Assembly: GCF_011050055.1 (NCBI RefSeq)
Contig: NZ_DRGM01000104.1
Location: 1-50,199, forward strand
DNA: 50,199 bases
Source: Pseudoalteromonas prydzensis
GTDB taxonomy: Bacteria; Pseudomonadota; Gammaproteobacteria; Enterobacterales; Alteromonadaceae
Direction of reading: 5' to 3'
Positions 35,803-43,723 of the stretch are shown here, one piece after another. Numbering within the stretch: position 1 is the stretch's first letter; the number at the start of each line of letters is the position of its first letter. The position numbers were made by a program, and so were the translations under genes. A model generated the notes under the pieces. That model ran no database searches. It was not told the origin of the DNA and saw only the letters and a program-made list of their open reading frames with translations.

Positions 35803-36111
35803 TTAGAAGTCAATATCAACTCCATCACCTTTACCGCCTAATAAGCCTCTAAATACCCCCCCTAGTATCCTAAGCAACCAGATTATAAGCTCAATAGGAA
35901 ACTCAACTATAAGTTCAAGCTTGTCAATTATAGAGCTTTCTGAAACACGCTTACCGCGCTTTTTGCTTGGCCAAACAAGGTAAGTAAAAAGATAAAAGAC
36001 AAAACCTGCAAACAAGTATGCCCAGTCAAAATGGACAATTAGCATCCCCACTATCAAAAACGTGCCGGCGATAAATCCCAACGTCGCGACGGCTATCCTT
36101 ATAGATTCCAT
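35803..36111 (-). CDS. Small hydrophobic membrane protein, unknown function
   Basis: The 102-residue protein has two adjacent membrane helices (about 5-27 and 30-48, AVATLGFIAGTFLIVGMLIV and YLFAGFVFYLFTYLVW). A short basic loop (PSKKRGKR) follows, and then an amphipathic or membrane-lying segment (about 68-90, FPIELIIWLLRILGGVF) and a Gly/Asp tail. I do not recognise a family. It stands alone inside the repeat-rich patch and could be accessory DNA. The ATG at 36111 has a weak ribosome binding site (GAGAGGTTAATTAACT region). Confidence 0.6.
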   Translation of the reverse strand: MESIRIAVATLGFIAGTFLIVGMLIVHFDWAYLFAGFVFYLFTYLVWPSKKRGKRVSESSIIDKLELIVEFPIELIIWLLRILGGVFRGLLGGKGDGVDIDF

Positions 36112-36275
36112 AGTTAATTAACCTCTCTAGGCTCTAAAATGAAATGACATCCACTTGATTTTTTCATTTAAGATTATGACCAAAAAGCTGACGAGTTTAC
36201 ACAATATACTTTTCAACAATACTTATTTACAGAAAAATTAGTCACAAAGAGATTAGGTAACTAGATCCTGAGATG

Positions 36276-36342
36276 GGCGTAGGTCGTGCTTTAGCGCGTC
36301 AATTCCAATAACTAAAGCTGTCGCCATAAATGACGACCTACA
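36276..36342. repeat. Dispersed repeat B, copy 2
   Basis: Matches 34605-34673. GTAGGTCGT at the start and ACGACCTAC at the end form an inverted pair around GCTTTAGCGCG. It lies in the gene-free stretch 36112-36737, which otherwise holds repeat A tail copy 4 and a segment near 36361-36392 (TGTAGGCGAGTGACTTGCAA) that looks like another dispersed repeat type. Confidence 0.8.
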
Positions 36343-36437
36343 TGAGCGCGGCGGATAGCACTTGTAGGCGAGTGACTTGCAAGCGTGAATGCCATCCCAT
36401 TGTCGCGAGGTAAACTCTGCTACCCGCGCAATTAAAA

Positions 36438-36485
36438 TTTATTCGCAAAGAGGTTAAGAGACGCAGCGCTTTAGAGGAATATATT
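36438..36485. repeat. Dispersed repeat A, partial copy 4
   Basis: Only the right part of the unit is present: a degenerate TTTATTCGCAAAGAGG followed by the same AAGAGACGCAGCGCTTTAGA tail as copy 3. The left CCCTCATTT part is missing. Confidence 0.7.
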
Positions 36486-36737
36486 GGTGACTACTGCGCT
36501 AATAACATAAGGATTATCGCATAGCGCTAATATATATTTGCCGTAAGTTACTTACTTAACAGCCGTATCGAAAAATGAAGTAACGAGTTTATTGATTGAT
36601 TTAAATTTGACCACCACTGGATGCAAACGGCCAAAAAGAACTAATGACTATCAACCACAACCTACGGCGGTAAATTTAACGCCGAGCTGCTCTGGTTTTT
36701 TCCTAGCGCCTAGCACCTAAAACCTAGAACCTTTTCC

Positions 36738-38180
36738 TTATCTAAAATCTGCCATATCTAAATAGTGCTCTATCCCGGTAATTTTATCTTTCGCATGATG
36801 ATTGACATAAATCACTGTGCTACTGCCGGCAGCGCATATTTTTTCGATTAACAGTAAAACACGCTGTCGATTTGCTTCATCAAGCCCTAAACATGGCTCG
36901 TCTAGAATTAATAATGTTGGGTGTTTTACCATGGCGCGGGCAATCAATAGCATGCGTTGATCACCAAAAGACAGTTGCGTAAACGGGGTGTTTTTTAACT
37001 CGCTTAAACCTAACAGCGCTAACCATTGCATGGCAATATCAAGCTGCATTTGAGTTGCTTGTTGATACAAACCAATGCTGTCGTAAAAGCCCGATACTAT
37101 GGTGTTGAGTGCTGAAATACTGACTCTATACTCCATATGCAAGGCATTGGAAATATAGCCGATGTACTGTTTTATTTGCCAAATACTCTCGCCACTGCCA
37201 CGCTGAAAACCAAACACCTTAATATCATTGTTATAGCACTGGGGATTATCGCCAGTTATTAAATTAAGTAGGCAGGTTTTGCCAGAACCATTTTTACCAC
37301 TGAGCTGCCAATGCTGTCGTGCTTTGATTGTCCAATTTAAGTGGCTAAAAATAACCTTGCCACTGTAACTGACCATAGCATTTCGCAATCTTACTAACTC
37401 AGGCTCATTAAACTCTGGGGCACTGTGTGCCACGTCTTTGTTAGGGATGGTTAAATCCGTATGCTCTAAGTGTAATAGTTTGAATAAATCATCACGCTGT
37501 TTGTTATCAGGAGTAGCGAGCTGATGCTGTAACTCTCCGGCACTCACATAGCCATAATGGCTGACAAAGGCTGGGATTTCGTCTAAACGATTAAGTACAA
37601 AGACCATGCTCATACTGGTGCTTAAATCTGCCAATATGGCGTTTAATAGTTCAGTACTTTCAACATCTAAACCGTCAAACGGTTCATCAAGCACAATCAA
37701 TTCGGGGCGATTACTTAATGCTTTAATTAACATCAGCTTGCGTGTTTCCCCTGTGGAGAGTGCGCGCAAACGTTGCTTAAGCAATGGCGCAAAAGCAAAC
37801 CCTGTAATTAACTGTTGGCATAGTTGCTCGTCAAAATATGGGCTTGATTGCTGATAAATTAACTCAGATATCAATTTAGGGCTGGTTTTACCATCGCTGA
37901 TGTCGTCTTGATCCGCTAATAATTCGGCGGCAATTAATTGCTTTTGCAGATCTGAAGAGACGATTTCGGTACGCTCAAAATCACAGCTTCGCGTACCACT
38001 GACAATATTAGCTTGATCAAGTAATGCTGCTGTTATGGCTGATTTTCCTGCTCCGTTGCCGCCAAGCAGCAGCCAATGCTGAGCGCTTTCAACCTGCCAC
38101 GTTAGCTTGCTTACTACAAAACTGGCTCGCTCATCGTTGCCCAGACTGGCAGTAACATTATTGAGTTTAATTGACTTCAC
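36738..38180 (-). CDS. ModF-like protein with two ABC ATPase domains
   Basis: The 480-residue protein has two complete ABC cassettes and no membrane part. Domain 1 has Walker A GGNGAGKSAI, signature LSTGETRKL and Walker B LIVLDEPFDGLD. Domain 2 has Walker A GKNGSGKTCL, signature LSFGDQRML and Walker B LLILDEPCLGLD. This layout and length match E. coli ModF (PhrA), listed with molybdate transport but of unproven role. No modABC genes are near, so the link to molybdate is weak here. It is monocistronic as far as can be seen and divergent from the next gene. Confidence 0.82.
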   Translation of the reverse strand: MKSIKLNNVTASLGNDERASFVVSKLTWQVESAQHWLLLGGNGAGKSAITAALLDQANIVSGTRSCDFERTEIVSSDLQKQLIAAELLADQDDISDGKTSPKLISELIYQQSSPYFDEQLCQQLITGFAFAPLLKQRLRALSTGETRKLMLIKALSNRPELIVLDEPFDGLDVESTELLNAILADLSTSMSMVFVLNRLDEIPAFVSHYGYVSAGELQHQLATPDNKQRDDLFKLLHLEHTDLTIPNKDVAHSAPEFNEPELVRLRNAMVSYSGKVIFSHLNWTIKARQHWQLSGKNGSGKTCLLNLITGDNPQCYNNDIKVFGFQRGSGESIWQIKQYIGYISNALHMEYRVSISALNTIVSGFYDSIGLYQQATQMQLDIAMQWLALLGLSELKNTPFTQLSFGDQRMLLIARAMVKHPTLLILDEPCLGLDEANRQRVLLLIEKICAAGSSTVIYVNHHAKDKITGIEHYLDMADFR

Positions 38181-38327
38181 AGCGGTTCCTTTTAGCCCAC
38201 AGAGTTTAATTTAATTTGAAAGTACATGACTTTAATTAGTATGGCTATAGAATAAAATTCACGCGGTTTAAACCTTTTTTAATCTGCCAACGTCTAACCT
38301 ATAAAACCATCAACAACGAGTAAAAAA

Positions 38328-38945
38328 ATGAACACAGCAAGCATAACTACCTTAGCCAGCGTTTTATTAACCTGTAGCGCATTTGCCCAAGCAGAGCATA
38401 AAATTGAGCATACCTTTGACATCAGCGGGCAGCAAAAACTAACCATTGACGTGCCCGTTGGCAGCCTAGAACTGAGCACTAACAAAAGCAATCAGGTCAC
38501 TGTATCTATTGAACTAAAAGCTAAAAATAATAGTTTCTTTAGTGATGATGTCGCACTTGAAGAGATCACCTTAAAACATCAACAAAGCAGCGATAAGTTG
38601 AGCCTGTCGATTGCTGAGGATGATGTTCAACAAACTTGGTTAGTAAGTATGCCGGAGGCTATGGCGATAGATTTAGCACTGGGTGTTGGCGATATTGAAG
38701 TGAATAAGTTTGCTAACTCTGCGGCAATTGACGTTGGTGTAGGCGCGGTTCGCATCAGCAGTGCATTAGCCGATTATCAATCGATCACGCTTGATAGTGG
38801 TGTAGGTGATACCAAGATCTCGGGAATGAAAAATGATGCTAAGCATAGCCGTAAAATAGTCAGCTCAACCAGTAAATACCGCGGTGATGGCCAGCACACT
38901 ATTAACATTGAAGTTGGTGTAGGCGATATAAAAGTCCGCCACTAA
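38328..38945 (+). CDS. Periplasmic beta-repeat protein (DUF4097-like)
   Basis: The 205-residue precursor has a signal peptide (to about residue 22, TCSAFAQA). The mature part is all beta and shows a repeating motif: DVPVGSLELS, LGVGDIEVNKF, VGVGAVRISS, SGVGDTKISG and VGVGDIKVRH, spaced about 20 residues apart late in the protein. This resembles DUF4097-type putative adhesin or beta-solenoid proteins with one strand pair per turn. Function is unknown. It is divergent from the ModF-like gene, with a 147-base shared upstream region. Confidence 0.7.
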   Translation: MNTASITTLASVLLTCSAFAQAEHKIEHTFDISGQQKLTIDVPVGSLELSTNKSNQVTVSIELKAKNNSFFSDDVALEEITLKHQQSSDKLSLSIAEDDVQQTWLVSMPEAMAIDLALGVGDIEVNKFANSAAIDVGVGAVRISSALADYQSITLDSGVGDTKISGMKNDAKHSRKIVSSTSKYRGDGQHTINIEVGVGDIKVRH

Positions 38946-39065
38946 ATTTTTAGCGATTAGAGTGCAAACCATAAATGTTATACACAAGTATGATGACGTT
39001 AACCATTTAGCCTTGGGGCTGCGAGCAACGAGCTTGAAAAAGCGCATGACTCGCAGCTTGCAGCG

Positions 39066-41399
39066 TTACCTATTCTCTAAACGATTATAATCAAATAAGC
39101 CGTATTCTACGCCACGATATTGCTTTGCAACGCGATGCAAAATATCACTGTATTGCCAAAACTGTGGATGCGTACGACGAATAGCAAATTGACTTTTCAA
39201 TGCGCTGTAGTCGGCTTCAATCTGCATCATAGGCAATTGCTCTGCAAATGATGCAAGCTGTTGCGGGTTGTGCAAATACCAAATAGCTTCCGGGTAATCA
39301 CCAATAAAGCCCGGCACGATAGTGACGGTATCTTCTGCATAAGCCCGCTGCCCTTCTTCGTTTAATAGGCTGGAAATATTATAGTGCGCATTATGGTGGA
39401 TCAAGGTATAGGCTTGGTGCTCTTTGTCACCATCTTTGACTAACACATAAGATATTTGCGGCAATAAGTTAACGGCCTTGGCAGGCATGTTATTTAACTG
39501 CTGTAGCGGCTCTGGCACTTGCCTATAATCATAGCGTTGGCTAAGAACAGGCTTAAGAGTTTGTTTAATTAAACCATATAGCTCATGTTGATGATCTTGA
39601 GTTTGGTATTCCACGCCAGTTGGTTGGCTAAAGCTTTCGCCACTTTTAAAGAATTCAGTAAGACTGGTTGGTGATTTGCGATACCAATTTGCTTTTAATT
39701 CTTGGCGCTGTTGTTTTGGCAATAAAGCTAAAAAGTTTTGCTCACCTTCTAGCCGTAAAAAGTCCATATATAAGCGCGTAATTAGCTGATGACCAATATT
39801 GCCATACACATCAAAGCCCGCCACCAACAGGTAATGTATACGCTCAAACAGTGCGTAGTCTAATACCCACATGGTTTTTGGCTCTTGGCCTATAAACCCT
39901 TTAACGACTGTTGCGCTATCAAAATGGCGAAATATCGTCAGTGCCGCGTTATCGTTAACACCTTCACCACGCCATAGCACGTCAGTTGTGAGGTTTTCAC
40001 CGTTTTTAAACATACGATTCGCCAAGTCTACCTTAGCTTTTAGGTAAGTGCTTTGCCGCTTAGAATATTTTACCCAGCTAGAAATAGGTAAAGCATTGCT
40101 TTCTTCCGCTGCAGGCAATGCAAGTGCATCTTCATGCTGCATTAGCATTTGCCCTACTTCTGGTGTTGCGGCTTTATCAGGATCAGCGAACGCCACCCAA
40201 AAATGATCATTAATAACATTTAAGGCAATTTGACCACGGCATACAGGCCCTTTGATAAAGCCCATGATAATTAATTCTGCTTCATCAAGCATAAATTGAT
40301 ATTTAGATTTCGTTGGAATTGCCGCAAAAGATTTAAACGGGTTAGATGCAACATCAACGGTATAGCTCGGCATTTTTTCAACCGTGTAATCCGCGGCAAT
40401 AAACTGCTGGTATAAACGAGCCAGTTTAGTATCGTCTAGCGCCAGTGGTAGGTGTGTTTTTGCCAAGATGGTTGATCTATCGTGCATCAAACGGTAGTAC
40501 ACACGCTCTACTTTCGGGTCATCGTACGGGCGACGGGTATTAATTAATTTGATCTCTTGCCCTGGTGGTGTACTTGAACGCACGAGTTTGAAGAAGCTTT
40601 TTTCACCATCTTGGGCAAAGTAAATATGCGCCAGATACCAATGTTCAAATATATAGCGTGCAGCTAGCTGGTGCTTTAAACCATCTTGATTTAAAAAGCT
40701 TTCCCAACGCTGAGCTTGGGCTGTTACGGCTTTACTTGGCGGTTTAATATGTGCCATTTTACCACCGCTTTTAAGCCATTTTTCTAGGTGCTTAAATTCA
40801 GTCCGTGAAATACCGGGTAATCCGTAAGGCATACCTGCATGCGGTTGACTATCTGCAAAGCGGTCAAACTCGCCCATGCTGGTACAGCTTTGTTCGCGAT
40901 CCAGTGAAAAATCAAATTCATCATCAAGAATGTCATCTTCTGGTAAAGGCGAGCTCAATTTCAGTACTAAGCTGTTATACAGTACACTACCAGCCAGATT
41001 AGCTTGCTCCGACTGCTCTCGCTCATTTAGCACTGGTTTAAAACCTTTTTCGCGCCATTGCTCGGTTTGCGTGGCATCAAACAATAACCGACTCGGTGTT
41101 GAGGCTAACAAACGGGTGCCGTCATACACTAGCTCTTTACTTAAACCACGGTCGATCCCTTCTGGCGATGACAATTTAAGTTGGCATGGTGCATCGTAAC
41201 AACCATGGCACACAACACAGCGGCTTTCTAGCACCGGTTGCACATGCTGTAAAAACTCGGCACCGCTACCAGTAGTATGCTCAACGATGCGTTGTTGTGT
41301 TTGTTCTGGCCCAAAAAGTTGATTGTAATGGGCAGCGCCTAAGTAAGCGCAGCCGCTGAGCACAATAATAAATACACTCAGCAAAAAAGACTTTTTCAT
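39066..41399 (-). CDS. cti: Cis/trans fatty acid isomerase (haem lipoprotein)
   Basis: The 777-residue periplasmic protein has a lipobox (LSGC, Cys17) after a short signal peptide and one haem c motif CVVCH at 61-65 within QPVLESRCVVCHGCYDAPC. This is the characteristic site of Cti, which turns cis to trans double bonds in membrane phospholipids under solvent or heat stress. Other conserved blocks such as FARFAD-like GEFDRFADSQPHAGMPYGLPG, MLMQHEDALALP and WVLDYALFERIHYLLVAGFDVYG are present. The ATG at 41399 gives the lipoprotein signal. The upstream small gene ends 4 bases before it, so the two are one unit. Confidence 0.92.
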   Translation of the reverse strand: MKKSFLLSVFIIVLSGCAYLGAAHYNQLFGPEQTQQRIVEHTTGSGAEFLQHVQPVLESRCVVCHGCYDAPCQLKLSSPEGIDRGLSKELVYDGTRLLASTPSRLLFDATQTEQWREKGFKPVLNEREQSEQANLAGSVLYNSLVLKLSSPLPEDDILDDEFDFSLDREQSCTSMGEFDRFADSQPHAGMPYGLPGISRTEFKHLEKWLKSGGKMAHIKPPSKAVTAQAQRWESFLNQDGLKHQLAARYIFEHWYLAHIYFAQDGEKSFFKLVRSSTPPGQEIKLINTRRPYDDPKVERVYYRLMHDRSTILAKTHLPLALDDTKLARLYQQFIAADYTVEKMPSYTVDVASNPFKSFAAIPTKSKYQFMLDEAELIIMGFIKGPVCRGQIALNVINDHFWVAFADPDKAATPEVGQMLMQHEDALALPAAEESNALPISSWVKYSKRQSTYLKAKVDLANRMFKNGENLTTDVLWRGEGVNDNAALTIFRHFDSATVVKGFIGQEPKTMWVLDYALFERIHYLLVAGFDVYGNIGHQLITRLYMDFLRLEGEQNFLALLPKQQRQELKANWYRKSPTSLTEFFKSGESFSQPTGVEYQTQDHQHELYGLIKQTLKPVLSQRYDYRQVPEPLQQLNNMPAKAVNLLPQISYVLVKDGDKEHQAYTLIHHNAHYNISSLLNEEGQRAYAEDTVTIVPGFIGDYPEAIWYLHNPQQLASFAEQLPMMQIEADYSALKSQFAIRRTHPQFWQYSDILHRVAKQYRGVEYGLFDYNRLENR

Positions 41400-41403
41400 C
41401 GCT

Positions 41404-41766
41404 TTATTCGTCCTCATCACCCAGATCAAAGGTCGGCATCATATCCATTTGCGGTGACACAAATGTTTGTTCTGACAGTGTATCGAGCACCGCACTTAAC
41501 AATGGCCCATGGGTCAGAGTCAACTGTGCATGATGTGCATCAGTTACTAAGTCTGCAAACGCCGGGTTATGAGCTTCGATAATATAATCTGCAATAGTAA
41601 TAGCAATACTGCTATCTGATGCTGGATTTTGACAAAGCTGGGTAAGTAAGTCGTCATCTAAAAGTACGCTTAGCGAAAGATCTGGGGTCGATAAATCTCG
41701 CTCACTTAAGTTCTCATCAAAAAGAAATAACGGAAGGGTTAAACTGCTATCTTGCTCTAATTCCAT
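41404..41766 (-). CDS. Small acidic protein upstream of cti, unknown function
   Basis: The 120-residue cytoplasmic protein is strongly acidic. It has repeated Asp/Leu-rich segments (LFLFDENLSERDLSTPDLSLSVLLDDDLL) and an acidic tail DLGDEDE, with no membrane segment or signal. I do not recognise a family. It precedes cti by 4 bases and is almost surely co-transcribed, so it may be a partner or regulator of Cti. Confidence 0.65.
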   Translation of the reverse strand: MELEQDSSLTLPLFLFDENLSERDLSTPDLSLSVLLDDDLLTQLCQNPASDSSIAITIADYIIEAHNPAFADLVTDAHHAQLTLTHGPLLSAVLDTLSEQTFVSPQMDMMPTFDLGDEDE

Positions 41767-41918
41767 GTGCTGCTCTCTAAATACGGCTGTTCAGGCTTTT
41801 AATAGAAAGATTATAGCAAATAATAGCATCAAAAATTAGCTAAAGATTTCAGCAGTTAGTGGCTTTTTACCCACCAACTGTTGAAATGTAACGGCACTCA
41901 CTGTGCATTTTGGTAAAT

Positions 41919-42584
41919 CTACCAAGGTAGAGTTTCACCATTTGCATGCCAAAAACCACCGCTATTACTGAGATTGAGTTCATCAATACGCTTTGTTAAG
42001 CACTGTGCAGACTCCTCTGCTGAAATATCACCTGCAAAATTAACCATTTGCGTTTGCACAAAGCCAGGGTGAAATAACCCAACAGCAATTTTTTTACTGT
42101 TTAGCTCATGAGCTAAACAGACTGATGCCGCGTTAAGTGCAGCCTTTGACATGCGATAACCAATATAATCACCTGAGTCATTGTCTGTAATCGACCCTAA
42201 GCGACTGCTGATCATGGCGACTTTCGCATCGACCCCAAGGCAATGCAGTAAGGCATGGGTAACCCGAATTGGTGCCACAGCATTTACTGCAATTTGTTGA
42301 TTGATGGTGTCAAAATCCATCTCTGCCATACTTTCATTATGGAAAATACCGGCATTGTTGATCAGCAGGTCAATCTTATGGCCATGTAACTGGTTTTCAA
42401 GAGCCGCAATGTCTGCGCCATTTGCAACATCGATATTACTGATCACGGTGACCGCTAACTCTTTCAGCTCGGTGCTTGGGGTACGTACCACGGCTGTGAC
42501 ATGATAGCCCTTTGCTAAATATTGCCGACATAAATTAAGGCCGATACCGCGGTTTGCGCCTGTAATTACCACGTGCTTTGTCAT
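41919..42584 (-). CDS. Short-chain dehydrogenase/reductase
   Basis: The 221-residue classical SDR has NAD(P)-binding TGANRGIG (residues 8-15), the structural motif NNAGIF, catalytic Ser in MISSRLGSI, and YxxxK as YRMSK. The Arg at the second strand (AVVRTPSTE) suggests NADP(H). It resembles C-factor-type SDRs; the substrate is unknown. It is on the same strand as the VOC gene but separated from it by a terminator. Confidence 0.9.
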   Translation of the reverse strand: MTKHVVITGANRGIGLNLCRQYLAKGYHVTAVVRTPSTELKELAVTVISNIDVANGADIAALENQLHGHKIDLLINNAGIFHNESMAEMDFDTINQQIAVNAVAPIRVTHALLHCLGVDAKVAMISSRLGSITDNDSGDYIGYRMSKAALNAASVCLAHELNSKKIAVGLFHPGFVQTQMVNFAGDISAEESAQCLTKRIDELNLSNSGGFWHANGETLPW

Positions 42585-42641
42585 ACTTTTGCTCCCATTT
42601 TATATACAATCAATAACTGAGAGTTTGGGGCAAAGAAAAAT

Positions 42642-42667
42642 AAAAAAAGCACCAAAGTGCTTTTTTA
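42642..42667. terminator. Terminator between the VOC and SDR genes
   Basis: The stem AAAAAAGCAC / GTGCTTTTTT with loop CAAA lies 20 bases after the VOC gene stop (minus strand). The T/A runs allow function both ways. Confidence 0.85.
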
Positions 42668-42687
42668 GTCAATTTAATTAACCGTAA

Positions 42688-43494
42688 CTAGCTGCATTTC
42701 ACGTCATTCATAGCGGAGGTCATAATTGAAAACACCGCACCTTGTGGATCGGTGATCACACTAAAACGACCCACTTCAGGAATATCGGTTGGTGGTACAC
42801 AAATTTCACCGCCAAGTTGCTGGGCCGTTGTGGCATAGTTATCACAATTATCAACGGCAAAATAAATCATCCAGTGAGCAGGAATATCAGCAGGCCATTC
42901 ATCCGTCATTTCAAGCATCCCTGCAACCGGTTGATCGGCGACTGTAAATAACGTGTAGTTCATTCCCTCCATTGGTTTTTCAACGCTTTGCCAACCCAGT
43001 AACTGGCAATAAAACTCACGGCTTGCGGCACTATTGCGAGTTGCCAGCTCATGCCAATACGGGGTATTTAACTCACTTAAGCGTTTGCATCCTTGATGTT
43101 GATTGCCTTGCCATAAAGCAAACAATGCGCCACCTGGTTCATTAAGTAACAGCATGCGACCCGCGTCCATTACATCATGCGGCCCTGCGATAATCTCAGC
43201 ACCTAATTGTTTGGCTTTTGCAGCCACTTCATCAATATTATCTACCGCAATATAAGCTAACCAATGGCTCGGCGTCGCTGCGTTTTTTTGTTCGTTCGAC
43301 ATTTGATACATGGCAGCAATATCATCACCTTGCTTTTGCAACATAGTGTAATAAAGATCATCACCAAGCGGTTGATCATCCGCCCCCCAAGCAAAGAGTT
43401 CAGTATAAAAAGCTTTACCATTTTTCCAATCTGATGTGCATAACTCTGACCAACAGAAAACCCCATGGGGATGATTTGTTTTTGTTTCGCTCAT
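42688..43494 (-). CDS. VOC (glyoxalase/bleomycin-resistance fold) protein with two domains
   Basis: The 268-residue protein is two tandem VOC modules of about 120 residues. The first starts HGVFCWSELCTSDWKNGKAFYTELFAW and the second NTPYWHELATRNSAASREFYCQLLGW. Each has matching later segments (IAVDNIDEVAAKAKQLGAEI and FAVDNCDNYATTAQQLGGEI). Family members include metal-dependent isomerases and dioxygenases. It resembles stand-alone proteins of unknown substrate (27-kDa antigen Cfp30B type), so only the fold is assigned. AAGGAG lies 7 bases before the ATG at 43494. Confidence 0.88.
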   Translation of the reverse strand: MSETKTNHPHGVFCWSELCTSDWKNGKAFYTELFAWGADDQPLGDDLYYTMLQKQGDDIAAMYQMSNEQKNAATPSHWLAYIAVDNIDEVAAKAKQLGAEIIAGPHDVMDAGRMLLLNEPGGALFALWQGNQHQGCKRLSELNTPYWHELATRNSAASREFYCQLLGWQSVEKPMEGMNYTLFTVADQPVAGMLEMTDEWPADIPAHWMIYFAVDNCDNYATTAQQLGGEICVPPTDIPEVGRFSVITDPQGAVFSIMTSAMNDVKCS

Positions 43495-43723
43495 GGTTCA
43501 TTCTCCTTAAAAAATATATTTATTAAAGTTAAAGGAGGAAAGCCATTTTAGCCAATTTTATTTGTAGCATCAGCCGTTATTGATCCTGGTAACACAAGGC
43601 TTCATTCAATTAATCACAACAGTGAAGCACGATTCAAGTTGAAAATATTGATAATGGTATTAAATAAATGTATAAATACGAATAATTTTTACTACCATCA
43701 TAAATAGTGATTACATCGTGCCC

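Noticed and set aside
43640..43700. Fur box upstream of the IutA-like receptor
   Set aside because: A TTGATAATGGTATTA stretch is suggestive but matches only part of the consensus and the region is AT-rich by nature.
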